A stretch of DNA of 13,839 nucleotides, from contig CAYYHG010000076.1 of the NCBI GenBank assembly GCA_964471665.1, positions 1 through 13,839 on the forward strand. Reading direction: 5' to 3'. The translations under genes were made by a program, and so were the position numbers. The stretch comes from SW-9-67-25 sp964471665 (GTDB taxonomy: Archaea > Halobacteriota > Halobacteria > Halobacteriales > Haloarculaceae). Below are positions 6,546 to 12,802 of the stretch, piece by piece (the stretch's first letter is position 1; each line of letters starts with the position of its first letter). Under the pieces are notes generated by a model. It did not search any database, had not been told where the DNA came from, and saw nothing but the letters and a program-made list of their open reading frames with translations.

Positions 6546-7301
6546 TCAGACCCCGAGGTACCGCTGGCGGGTCTCGTCGTCGTCCTGGAGTTCCTCCGAG
6601 GGCCCCTCGAAGACGACGTCACCCTGGTCGATGACGTAACACCGGTCGGAGATGCTCATCGCGGCGATCGCGTTCTGTTCGATGAGCAGTATGGTGGTCC
6701 CCTCGTCGTTGATGCGCCCGATGGCGTCTTCGACGTCCTCGACGATCTGGGGAGCCAGCCCCTCGTAGGGCTCGTCGAGCATCAGGAGGTCGGGATCCTG
6801 TCGGAGCGCCCGGGCGATTGCGAGCATCTGCTGTTCCCCGCCCGAGAGTGTGCCCGCGGGCTGGTCGCGCCGTTCGTCCAGTCGGGGGAAGGCCTCGTAG
6901 ATGACGTCGGTGCCGACTGTCTCGCGGGGCTCGTCGACGCTCCGCCCGATCAGGTTCGTCCGGTTGCGCGACACCTCTGCCATGTGGAGGTTCTCCGCGA
7001 CCGTGAGGTTCGAGAACACCCGCCGTTCCTCGGGAACGAGCCCGATCCCGGTGATCGAGCGGTCGTCGACCGGCACGTCGGTGATGTCCGTCCCGCGAAA
7101 CCTGATGGCCCCGCTCCGAACCTCGGGGGGTGTGGCACCAGCGATACACCGGACGGTGGTGGTCTTGCCGGCGCCGTTCCGCCCCAGCAACGCGCAGACC
7201 TCGCCGGGCTGGACCGAGAGCGACAGCCCCCTGAGGATGTGGCTCTCGCCGTAGTAGGCGTTGACCCCCTCGACGTCGAGCAAGGTGCCGTTCTCGCTCA
7301 A
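6546..7301 (-). CDS. livF: HAAT-type ABC importer ATPase LivF
   Basis: A 251-residue ATPase of the LivF family, one of two nucleotide-binding subunits on the cytoplasmic face of the LivHM channel. Seen: Walker A GRNGAGKTT (40-48), signature LSGGEQQ (152-158), Walker B LLMLDEP (172-178), and the LivF-typical AYYGESHIL (15-23) and LLIEQNA (205-211). In LivF proteins the last motif replaces the usual H-loop His. The start is taken as TTG at 7301 because it overlaps the livG stop in TTGA and puts the first strand (LLDVEGVNAYYG) at the normal place. No in-frame ATG exists nearby. It is fourth of the linked core genes and is followed after 3 nt by the thioredoxin-fold gene. Confidence 0.95.
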   Translation of the reverse strand: MSENGTLLDVEGVNAYYGESHILRGLSLSVQPGEVCALLGRNGAGKTTTVRCIAGATPPEVRSGAIRFRGTDITDVPVDDRSITGIGLVPEERRVFSNLTVAENLHMAEVSRNRTNLIGRSVDEPRETVGTDVIYEAFPRLDERRDQPAGTLSGGEQQMLAIARALRQDPDLLMLDEPYEGLAPQIVEDVEDAIGRINDEGTTILLIEQNAIAAMSISDRCYVIDQGDVVFEGPSEELQDDDETRQRYLGV

Positions 7302-8056
7302 ATCTCCACACCCCCGAGGTAGGCCTCCTGGACTTCCGGATCGCCCTGTATCGTTTCGGGTTTCGCGTTCGCGAGGACTGTGCCCCGGTTGAGGACGGCG
7401 ATCTTGTCGGACACCCGGAAGATGACCTCCATGTCGTGTTCGACCAGGACGATGGTCAGGCCGAGTTCCGCCTGGAGTTCCTCGATGAGGTCGACGGTCT
7501 GTCTGGTCTCGTCGGGGGACATCCCGGCGGTCGGTTCGTCCATGAACAGCAACTCCGGCTCCGAGGCCAGCGCGATGGCGATCTCCAGGCGTCGCTTGTC
7601 GCCGTAGGGGAGGTTCTGTGCCTTGGCGTGGCGGTCCTCCCAGAGTTCGACCGACCGGAGCATCCGCTCGGTGGTTTCCTGAACCGCGTCGTAGCTCTCG
7701 CGGCGCTTGAGGAAGTTGAACCGGAACGAGCCGTGTTCGGCGGCGAAGGCCGCGATCTGGACGTTCTCCTCGACGGTCATCGTGGGGAAGATCGAGGCGG
7801 TCTGGAAGGACTTCGAGATGCCCTGCTGGACGATCTCGTGGGGGGCCTGTCCGGTGATGTCCTCGCCGTTGAACTCGACGGTTCCGCCTGTCGGATCCAG
7901 GAGACCGGAGACGCAGTTGATGAACGTCGTCTTGCCGGCGCCGTTCGGGCCGATGATCGCCTGGACGGACCCTTTCTCGATCCCGATCGAGACGCCGTCG
8001 ACGGCGGTGAGGCCGCCGAACTGCTTGACCAGATCCGCCGTCTGCAGGAGGCTCAC
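7298..8056 (-). CDS. livG: HAAT-type ABC importer ATPase LivG
   Basis: A 252-residue ATPase of the LivG family, partner of LivF. Seen: Walker A GPNGAGKTT (36-44), the LivG-type sequence GISKSFQTASIF (79-90) around the Q-loop, the degenerate signature LPYGDKRRLEIA (149-160) characteristic of LivG, Walker B LLFMDEP (169-175), and the H-loop His in LVEHD (H207). The C-terminus, EAYLGG, is typical of LivG. The start is GTG 8056, whose GTGA overlaps the livM stop by 4 nt, which argues for translational coupling. Length and motifs are complete. Confidence 0.96.
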   Translation of the reverse strand: MSLLQTADLVKQFGGLTAVDGVSIGIEKGSVQAIIGPNGAGKTTFINCVSGLLDPTGGTVEFNGEDITGQAPHEIVQQGISKSFQTASIFPTMTVEENVQIAAFAAEHGSFRFNFLKRRESYDAVQETTERMLRSVELWEDRHAKAQNLPYGDKRRLEIAIALASEPELLFMDEPTAGMSPDETRQTVDLIEELQAELGLTIVLVEHDMEVIFRVSDKIAVLNRGTVLANAKPETIQGDPEVQEAYLGGVEI

Positions 8057-9162
8057 TCCGACTCACCTCCCGCGTTGCGGACCCTGTCGAGGATCCAGAT
8101 TGTGGCGTCGCGCATGCCGGGATAGATCCCCTTCGGGAACACCCAGATGATGACGACGAACACGCCCCCGAGGACGATCCGCCACAGCGACCCGATCGCG
8201 CCGATGACCGGCAGATTCACCCCGGAGATCACGTTCGCGACGTACTCGAATATAAAGGCGCCAAAGACCGGCCCGACGAGCGACCCGGCCCCACCGAGGA
8301 CGGTCATGATGACGAAGTCACCCGACTGGATCCAGAAGTACGCCGTGTTGGGGTGGAGATACGACTCGTGGATGATGAACAGCGCCCCTCCGACGCCGGC
8401 GAACACCGCCGAGATGATGAAGGCCATCAGCTTGTACCGGGAGACGTCGAGGCCCACGAACGAGACCCGTTGCTGGTTCTGGCCGAGGGCCTCGAAGATG
8501 AGCCCGTACGGCGAGTTGAGTATGCGGTTGGCGGTCCAGAGCGCCACGACCGCGAAGGTCGCGATCATGATGTACTCCCACGTGTAGGCGTCGAGGAGCG
8601 GGACGCCACCGACGATGGGGGCCCCGAGGTCGAAGGTTCCGAGCAGTTGTCCGGTCTCGACACTGGAGAAGCCGTCGTCGCCGTTGGTGAGCCAGGCCCC
8701 GGGACCGAGTGCCCAGAAGTAGAGCATCTGGCCGAACGTGAGCGTGATGACCGCGAAGTAGACGCCGGTCCGGCGGATCGAGACCCAGCCGATGGGCCAG
8801 GCGATCAGCGTGGCCACGACCGTCCCCGCCAGCACCATCACGAGCGGGCTACCGATCGTTCCGCTCACGATCCCGGCCACGTACGCACCCGTCCCGAAGA
8901 AGGCCGCGTGCCCGAACGAGAGCATCCCCGTGTATCCGAGCAGGAGGTTGTACCCGACGACGATGATGCCGTAGATGATGATCAGCGACGGGAGGCCGGT
9001 GTACCCGCCGACAGCGATGTTTATCACGTCGCCGACCATCCCGAACACGTCGACGAGAATCCACGGGAGCAACAGGAGCCCGACTGCGTTGCCGGCGATC
9101 AGAAGCGAGTCGCTCATATCCATGCCGCCGACGGTGCCGCTTTCCTCCGTCTCGGTGCTCAT
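8053..9162 (-). CDS. livM: HAAT-type ABC importer permease LivM
   Basis: A 369-residue integral membrane permease. A polar N-terminus (1-18) is followed by many hydrophobic segments and the LivM hallmark GYTGMLSFGHAAFFGTGAYVAG at the first conserved loop. The coupling-loop region EALGQNQQRVSFVGLDVSRYKLMAF would contact the ATPases, and the segment VLGGAGSLVGPVFGAF lies near the C-terminus. With LivH it forms the membrane channel. I place the start at ATG 9162, which overlaps the livH stop in ATGA, rather than at an upstream in-frame start at 9249 that would add an Arg/Gly-rich out-of-family leader. Its own stop overlaps the livG start. Confidence 0.95.
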   Translation of the reverse strand: MSTETEESGTVGGMDMSDSLLIAGNAVGLLLLPWILVDVFGMVGDVINIAVGGYTGLPSLIIIYGIIVVGYNLLLGYTGMLSFGHAAFFGTGAYVAGIVSGTIGSPLVMVLAGTVVATLIAWPIGWVSIRRTGVYFAVITLTFGQMLYFWALGPGAWLTNGDDGFSSVETGQLLGTFDLGAPIVGGVPLLDAYTWEYIMIATFAVVALWTANRILNSPYGLIFEALGQNQQRVSFVGLDVSRYKLMAFIISAVFAGVGGALFIIHESYLHPNTAYFWIQSGDFVIMTVLGGAGSLVGPVFGAFIFEYVANVISGVNLPVIGAIGSLWRIVLGGVFVVIIWVFPKGIYPGMRDATIWILDRVRNAGGESE

Positions 9163-10112
9163 TCTTCCACCTCCACGGAGCCGAAGACACCCTGTGGCCG
9201 GACGACCAGCACGATCGCCACCAGCGCGTACATCGCGATCTGTCCCCACTGTGAGAACGTCTGCTGGAAGCCCGCGAGCACCGTCCCGAGGATGATCCCG
9301 CCGACGATCGCACCCCGGATCGAGCCGGCCCCGCCGACCACGAGAACGAGGAATGCGGGAACCAGCGCCCGCTGTGTCCCGATCTGTGGTCTGACCGTCT
9401 CGAAGGTCGCGCCGATGAGGCCGGCGAAGGCCGCCAGGGCCGCCCCGAGGCCGAACACGAGCGCGTACGAACGCCCGATCCGGACGCCCAGCAGGCTCAC
9501 CATCTCCGAGTCGAGCGTGCCGGCCTTGACGATCATGCCCCAGTCAGTCTTCTCCATGAACAGCCACGTGAGGCCGATCACGAGAAAGGCGATCAGGATG
9601 ATCACCAGTCGCCACCGGGGGAACCCGCCGACGATGGGCAACTGGATCGGACCGGACACCTGGAGGCCGAACAGCGTGTCTGGCGCCGTCGACTGGAACG
9701 TGTTGCCGCCGATGACCTGCTTGACGAGTTCCTCGACGACCAGCGCCAGCCCGAACGTGACCAGCAACTGGTCGGTGTGTGGTCGCTTGTAGAAGGGCTT
9801 TGCGACGTACCGCTCCATCAGCACACCCACCAGGAACCCGATTATCGGCACGACGACGAGTGCCGCGAGAAACCCCCACCCGGCGCCGAGTTCCTGGAAA
9901 CCGAGATCCTGCAGGACGCCGGTCCGCAGCGTGACGACCCGCATCGTCAACATCCCCACGTACGCGCCGATGAGATACAGCGCCCCGTGGGCCAGGTTGA
10001 GGAAGTTCATCGTCCCCAGGATGATGGTCAGTCCGATCCCCAGCAGGGCGAAAATCGCCCCGAGCTGGAGCCCGTTGAGGAGAATCGAGAACAGTTGTTC
10101 TACCGCGCTCAT
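9159..10112 (-). CDS. livH: HAAT-type ABC importer permease LivH
   Basis: A 317-residue permease with about eight hydrophobic segments. The LivH signature LTIILGTMNFLNLAHGALYLIGAY follows the first helix. The cytoplasmic coupling region is SLLGVRIGRSYALVFGLGAALAAFAGLIGA, and VVGGAGSIRGAIVGG sits near the C-terminus. It pairs with LivM and is the first of the four genes joined by 4-nt overlaps. The ATG at 10112 lies 99 nt after the stop of the binding-protein gene. That gap holds a TTTTTAAA stretch which could act as terminator or promoter, so livH may be partly uncoupled from the binding-protein gene. Confidence 0.95.
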   Translation of the reverse strand: MSAVEQLFSILLNGLQLGAIFALLGIGLTIILGTMNFLNLAHGALYLIGAYVGMLTMRVVTLRTGVLQDLGFQELGAGWGFLAALVVVPIIGFLVGVLMERYVAKPFYKRPHTDQLLVTFGLALVVEELVKQVIGGNTFQSTAPDTLFGLQVSGPIQLPIVGGFPRWRLVIILIAFLVIGLTWLFMEKTDWGMIVKAGTLDSEMVSLLGVRIGRSYALVFGLGAALAAFAGLIGATFETVRPQIGTQRALVPAFLVLVVGGAGSIRGAIVGGIILGTVLAGFQQTFSQWGQIAMYALVAIVLVVRPQGVFGSVEVEE

Positions 10113-10180
10113 GTGTATTCGTGCAATCCTGTTGGCATAGATGGTCGTTCGTCGTCTTGCGTATCGTGTCTGCCTCGGTG

Positions 10181-10190
10181 TTTAAAAAGG
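10181..10190 (-). promoter_or_regulatory. T-rich element between binding-protein gene and livH (terminator or promoter)
   Basis: On the minus strand CCTTTTTAAA begins 21 nt past the binding-protein stop. Archaeal termination often needs only a T run, so this can cut part of the transcript and give more binding protein than channel. The same bases resemble a TATA box that would start a transcript with a leader of roughly 45 nt before livH. The sequence cannot separate the two readings. Confidence 0.45.
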
Positions 10191-10211
10191 CGGTGCTAGG
10201 CGCCGGGGGCG

Positions 10212-11609
10212 TTACTCGTCGCCGTACTCTCCGAGTTCACACTCCGCAGCCAGAGCCTCGTCGCAGCCGTAGCTGAGGTCGTCACGGCTCGTCCGGTCTA
10301 CGATCTCCAGCAGCTGCTGGTCGGTCTGGTCCTCTTCGGCCAGCCCGCGCACGACCAGGACGTCCCGCTGTGCCTGGTGGTCGCAGGCGCGCATCGTCTC
10401 CTGACCGAGGCCGGCCTGGTCGAACTCCCAGTCTTCGAGTGCGCGGATGACCTCCGGCGGGTAGAACGTGCCCGCGCGCTCGGCGGCCGCAGAGTAGTGC
10501 ATCGTCACCGTGTAGGCCAGCCGGGCCGCGTAGGACGGTACCTTGTCGTACTCGTCCTGGAAGGCCTGTGTGAACGTCTGGGAGACGTCGTCGTCGAGTT
10601 GCCACGACCAGTCGGCAGTCCCGAAGATGCCGTCGATGCTTTCCGAGGCCGCCTGGGCCATCAGGCGGTTGTACAGCGGGACCACGATCTCCAGGTCATC
10701 GTCGAGGCCCGCGTCGATCGCCTGGGGCAGGGAGTTGGCGGCGTCCAGGCCGTAGTGGTTGAGCACCAGGACGTCGGCCTCGTCTCGTGGCACGTCCGCC
10801 AGGTACGACGAGTAGTCCGAGGTGTCGAGCGGCGTCGGGACCGAGTTGACCTGTGACCAGCCCGCGACGTCGGTGAAAAACTGGTTCATCGACTCCTGCT
10901 GGGTCTGGCCCCACGAGTAGTCGGCGTAGAGCTGGTAGAAATTCAGGCCCTCGCCGTACTCGTCGCGCAGGACGGGTGCCAGCGCCTGACCGGTCATGTA
11001 CGCGTTGAACATCTCCCGGAACCCGTACCTGACACACTCCGGACCCGTTGTGTCGTTGGAGTGTGTCAGGCAGGTCATGAACACGACCTTCTCCTCCTGG
11101 CCCAGTCCCTGCTGGGCGATGGCCGTCGCCGAGGACGATCCGCCACTGGCCATGATGACGTCGTCCCTGTTGATCATCCGGGAGAGTGACTGGCGGGCCT
11201 GGTCGGGGTCTGTCGCCGTGTCTCCCTCGACGGACGTGACTTCCCTGCCGAGCACGCCGTCACCCGAGAGGTCGTCCCACGTGTCGACCCAGCCGCCGCC
11301 GTTGTTGAGGTGGTCCTGTGCGAGCTGATAGGCGCGGAGTTCGTCGTCGCCCTCCTGGGAGTAGGGGCCCGACTGGGGCACGTTGAACCCGTAGACGACT
11401 TGGTCTTCGCCGACGGGGTAGTTCCCCAGCGCCGGGAAGTCGTCGCCGCCGTCGCCACCACCGCCGTCGCCGTCGCCACCATCGCCGTCGCCGCCGTCGC
11501 CGCCGTCGCCGCCGTCGCCGCCTCCACAGCCCGCAAGGCCGATCATCCCGGCAGCGCCGAGTCCTTTCAAAACGTTTCGTCGGTCGACCGTCGAGTCAGG
11601 TCGCGTCAT
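10212..11609 (-). CDS. HAAT-type ABC importer substrate-binding lipoprotein
   Basis: A 465-residue periplasmic-binding-protein-type receptor (Leu/Ile/Val-binding fold). The signal is twin-arginine type, DRRNVLKGLG (R10, R11), with a hydrophobic core and lipobox GLAGC (C28), so it is probably Tat-exported and lipid-anchored outside the cell. A Gly/Asp linker (29-57) follows, then the binding domain with FNVPQSGPYSQEGDD (start of lobe 1), GGSSSATAIA near 155-165 (a ligand-contact loop in this family), YADYSWGQTQQESM (lobe 2 entry) and MRACDHQAQRDVLV near 406-420. The last resembles the MRxxDHQ segment common in receptors for carboxylates or amides. The C-terminal 35 residues are acidic with two Cys. 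The ligand cannot be deduced. It heads the operon with livHMGF. I see no TATA box at the leaderless distance, so a leader or an upstream promoter is likely. Confidence 0.93.
   Translation of the reverse strand: MTRPDSTVDRRNVLKGLGAAGMIGLAGCGGGDGGDGGDGGDGDGGDGDGGGGDGGDDFPALGNYPVGEDQVVYGFNVPQSGPYSQEGDDELRAYQLAQDHLNNGGGWVDTWDDLSGDGVLGREVTSVEGDTATDPDQARQSLSRMINRDDVIMASGGSSSATAIAQQGLGQEEKVVFMTCLTHSNDTTGPECVRYGFREMFNAYMTGQALAPVLRDEYGEGLNFYQLYADYSWGQTQQESMNQFFTDVAGWSQVNSVPTPLDTSDYSSYLADVPRDEADVLVLNHYGLDAANSLPQAIDAGLDDDLEIVVPLYNRLMAQAASESIDGIFGTADWSWQLDDDVSQTFTQAFQDEYDKVPSYAARLAYTVTMHYSAAAERAGTFYPPEVIRALEDWEFDQAGLGQETMRACDHQAQRDVLVVRGLAEEDQTDQQLLEIVDRTSRDDLSYGCDEALAAECELGEYGDE
11439..11525 (-). repeat. 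Gly/Asp-coding low-complexity tract inside the binding-protein gene
   Basis: Residues 29-57 of the lipoprotein are almost only Gly and Asp, encoded by near-perfect GGC/GAC-type trinucleotide repeats (GGCGGCGAC units). It is a flexible tether between the lipid-anchored Cys and the binding domain, common in haloarchaeal lipoproteins. Slippage could change its length between strains. Confidence 0.85.
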
Positions 11610-11986
11610 AGTTGTGTCGTATCAGTTGCCGCTGATTGTCCGGAGACTGCACGGGACGGTCCCACCCAGAACTGCTCTCGCCCGGGAAGCAGACGCCGCC
11701 AGCTCCCATGACTCCGGGCGGTCCTCGAACCCACAAGATCGGCGGACAGAACCGTCGACGCCGGAGTGATACTGTCGGCTACACCCCCTGTCGGTGTTCG
11801 ACACTCCGTGGTGTCGAGTTGTTCCGGAGAGTCGCACCGACGAACGTAATTTTCGATACTGCTCCAGCCGAACTGGTCGCGGCTGAACGTACCAGGGTGT
11901 ACCGCCGTCGGTGTGTAACCGGCAGTCTCACCAGCCCTTCGGCTGGCTACCGACCGAACGACCCGCGTAGTCTCCTCGTGATCCAT
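11606..11986 (-). CDS. Doubtful 126-codon ORF ahead of the binding-protein gene
   Basis: An open frame from ATG 11986 ends in a TGA that overlaps the ATG of the binding-protein gene (ATGA). A TATA-like TTATTACC lies 27-34 nt upstream. Both would suit a real coupled leader gene. Against it: the protein is rich in Ser, Thr and Arg, lacks the acidic character of its neighbours, matches no family I know, and runs straight through a diverged palindromic element (11769-11846). More likely this is an untranslated leader or decayed DNA. Confidence 0.2.
   Translation of the reverse strand: MDHEETTRVVRSVASRRAGETAGYTPTAVHPGTFSRDQFGWSSIENYVRRCDSPEQLDTTECRTPTGGVADSITPASTVLSADLVGSRTARSHGSWRRLLPGREQFWVGPSRAVSGQSAATDTTQL
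11769..11846 (+). repeat. Diverged copy of the 80-bp palindromic element (copy D)
   Basis: The left end ATACTGTCGGCTA is identical to the left end of copy B. The centre TCGACAC-6 nt-GTGTCGA (11798-11817) lies where the central palindrome should be. The predicted right end, counted symmetrically, falls at 11846 and keeps only an ACCGAC match. Left arm and centre are thus recognisable, while the right arm has decayed. The orientation relative to copy C is uncertain because the arms are diverged. Confidence 0.6.
11913..11928 (+). repeat. Possible isolated right end of an 80-bp element
   Basis: GTGTAACCGGCAGTCT matches the right inverted repeat of copy B (TTATAACCGACAGTAT) at 12 to 13 of 16 positions and, like B, is followed by CA. 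About 50 nt upstream, CGATACTGCTC (11854-11864) equals part of the right inner arm of copy B. Together they may be remains of a second element with an insertion, next to copy D. Confidence 0.35.
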
Positions 11987-12012
11987 GCAGCAGACATGAA
12001 CAATGATGTTGT

Positions 12013-12027
12013 GGTAATAAGGTTACC
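12013..12027. promoter_or_regulatory. Perfect inverted repeat GGTAA-N5-TTACC, candidate operator
   Basis: GGTAATAAGGTTACC has perfect 5-bp arms around a 5-nt spacer in an AT island. On the minus strand its end forms a TATA-like TTATTACC, about 30 nt before the ATG at 11986 and about 400 nt before the binding-protein gene. A dimeric regulator bound here would cover that promoter. The regulator and the target promoter are inferred, not shown. Confidence 0.3.
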
Positions 12028-12092
12028 CACTAGCTATCATAATACGCGTGCAGGGCGTGCAAACCCCCGCGGTTCGGGTTCCTTCGAAGGTC

Positions 12093-12172
12093 ATACTAAC
12101 GGCTATAAGCCCGTGAGCGATTTCGACCCCCCGTGGGGTCGACTATGCTCACGAAGTTATAGCCGTCAGTAT
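12093..12172 (+). repeat. Intact 80-bp palindromic element (copy C)
   Basis: The terminal inverted repeats ATACTAACGGCTATAA (12093-12108) and TTATAGCCGTCAGTAT (12157-12172) differ at one position. The inner arms are GCCCGTGAGC and GCTCACGAAG. The centre is TCGACCCC-CCGT-GGGGTCGA (12123-12142). Length and symmetry equal copy B exactly (80 bp, central point between bases 40 and 41). It is intergenic and ends 44 nt before the uspA TATA region, with no coding capacity. Confidence 0.88.
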
Positions 12173-12215
12173 CACAGCGGCCGACGACGGCTGCAGCGTA
12201 CCGGGAACGAGCGGT

Positions 12216-12225
12216 ACTTATTAGT
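12216..12225 (+). promoter_or_regulatory. TATA box of the uspA-family gene
   Basis: ACTTATTAGT is centred about 28 nt before the ATG at 12249, so the transcript is expected to be leaderless or nearly so. It lies 44 nt beyond the right end of element copy C. Confidence 0.65.
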
Positions 12226-12248
12226 ACGCTGTCGTCAAAAACTCGCGC

Positions 12249-12638
12249 ATGAAGGAGGTACTTCTGGGAATCGACGAGAGCGAGGAGCGGGCGATCGCAC
12301 TCGCCGAGGCCGTCGTCGACCTTTTCGAAGGCGACAACACCCGGGCGCATCTGCTGCACGATTTCGTCGACAACCCCGAAGGGGCGTCGGTCATCCAGGT
12401 CGGCGCCGTCAACCGGGCCGCGGAGATACTCGAAGACGACGACATCGAAGTCGAGTTCCACGAGGGCAGCGGCGATCCGGCCGACTCCATCATCGGGGCC
12501 GCAGAGGACCTGGACGCCGACGCGATCTGTATCGCCGGTCGCAAGCGCTCCGCGACCGGAAAGTTGCTGTTCGGCAGCGTCTCCCAGGAGGTCATTCTGG
12601 GAACCGAACGCCCGGTTTTGATCTGTAGCGGGTCGTAG
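12249..12638 (+). CDS. Universal stress protein, UspA family
   Basis: A 129-residue single-domain cytoplasmic Usp fold. Seen: the first strand KEVLLGIDES with D9 (adenine contact in ATP-binding Usps), VNRAAEILEDDDIEVEF in the middle, DADAICIAGRKR, and the nucleotide loop G97-RKRSAT-G104-KLLF-G109-S110-VSQEVI, ending in the strand RPVLICSGS. The spacing of this loop (GRKRSxTGKxLFGSVSQ) is the usual haloarchaeal form and suggests ATP binding. The length is slightly below the usual 140 or so but complete. It stands alone, with its own promoter at 12216. The partner or stress signal is unknown. It converges with the acetyl-CoA synthetase gene. Confidence 0.93.
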   Translation: MKEVLLGIDESEERAIALAEAVVDLFEGDNTRAHLLHDFVDNPEGASVIQVGAVNRAAEILEDDDIEVEFHEGSGDPADSIIGAAEDLDADAICIAGRKRSATGKLLFGSVSQEVILGTERPVLICSGS

Positions 12639-12722
12639 CGGTCGATCGTTCGACAGTCACGGTTTAGGTCGACCGGCATATTTCGCTCCGCACGAGAAAC
12701 GTAGTTGGCCGACTGGCCGGAG

Positions 12723-12735
12723 AAAAATCAAAAAA
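12723..12735 (-). terminator. Double T-run terminator of the acetyl-CoA synthetase gene
   Basis: The minus strand carries a run of six T and a run of five T separated by two bases, starting 68 nt after the stop at 12803. T runs without a hairpin are the usual archaeal termination signal. In the plus direction the same DNA is an A tract and gives no terminator for uspA. Confidence 0.6.
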
Positions 12736-12802
12736 TCGGAGCACGACACCCGACGGCGGCACGCGGTGTTTCGGAAGACAGTGCAGAACCGAAACGCGGT
12801 GG

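Larger units (their letters stand above)
11610..12248. other. 639-nt region without a confident gene, rich in repeats and AT islands
   Basis: Between the divergent binding-protein and uspA genes lie a diverged element (11769-11846), a possible second element end (11913-11928), and a hairpin CCAGCC-CTTC-GGCTGG (11931-11946). An AT-rich island at about 11999-12046 contains the inverted repeat at 12013-12027. Further along are a 10-bp palindrome CCTTCGAAGG (12081-12090) and the intact element at 12093-12172. The island is unusual for the GC-rich surroundings and probably contains promoters for one or both directions. I find no tRNA or known ncRNA. Confidence 0.6.

Noticed and set aside
5802..7322. 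Long plus-strand open frame of about 500 codons opposite the thioredoxin, livF and livG genes
   Set aside because: It is the antisense shadow of well-supported genes. The translation is rich in Val, Gly and Asp from reversed haloarchaeal codons and shows no domain of its own.
6546..8066. Single 506-codon minus-strand frame suggesting a LivG-LivF fusion
   Set aside because: The part opposite livG is an out-of-frame Arg-rich shadow. Only the part after TTG 7301 is LivF, and livG has its own frame with all motifs.
11439..11525. Regular GCC/GTC triplet repeat considered as a CRISPR-like or tandem-repeat locus
   Set aside because: It codes for the Gly/Asp linker of the lipoprotein in frame. There are no spacers and no repeat-spacer pattern anywhere in the window.
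12060..12092. Possible tRNA T-arm (GGTTCGGGTT) before element C
   Set aside because: No acceptor, D or anticodon arms can be folded around it, and the T-arm stem does not pair.
12096..12461. Minus-strand frame of 121 codons opposite uspA
   Set aside because: Antisense to a clear UspA gene and ends inside element copy C (RSRAYSR is the element's translation).
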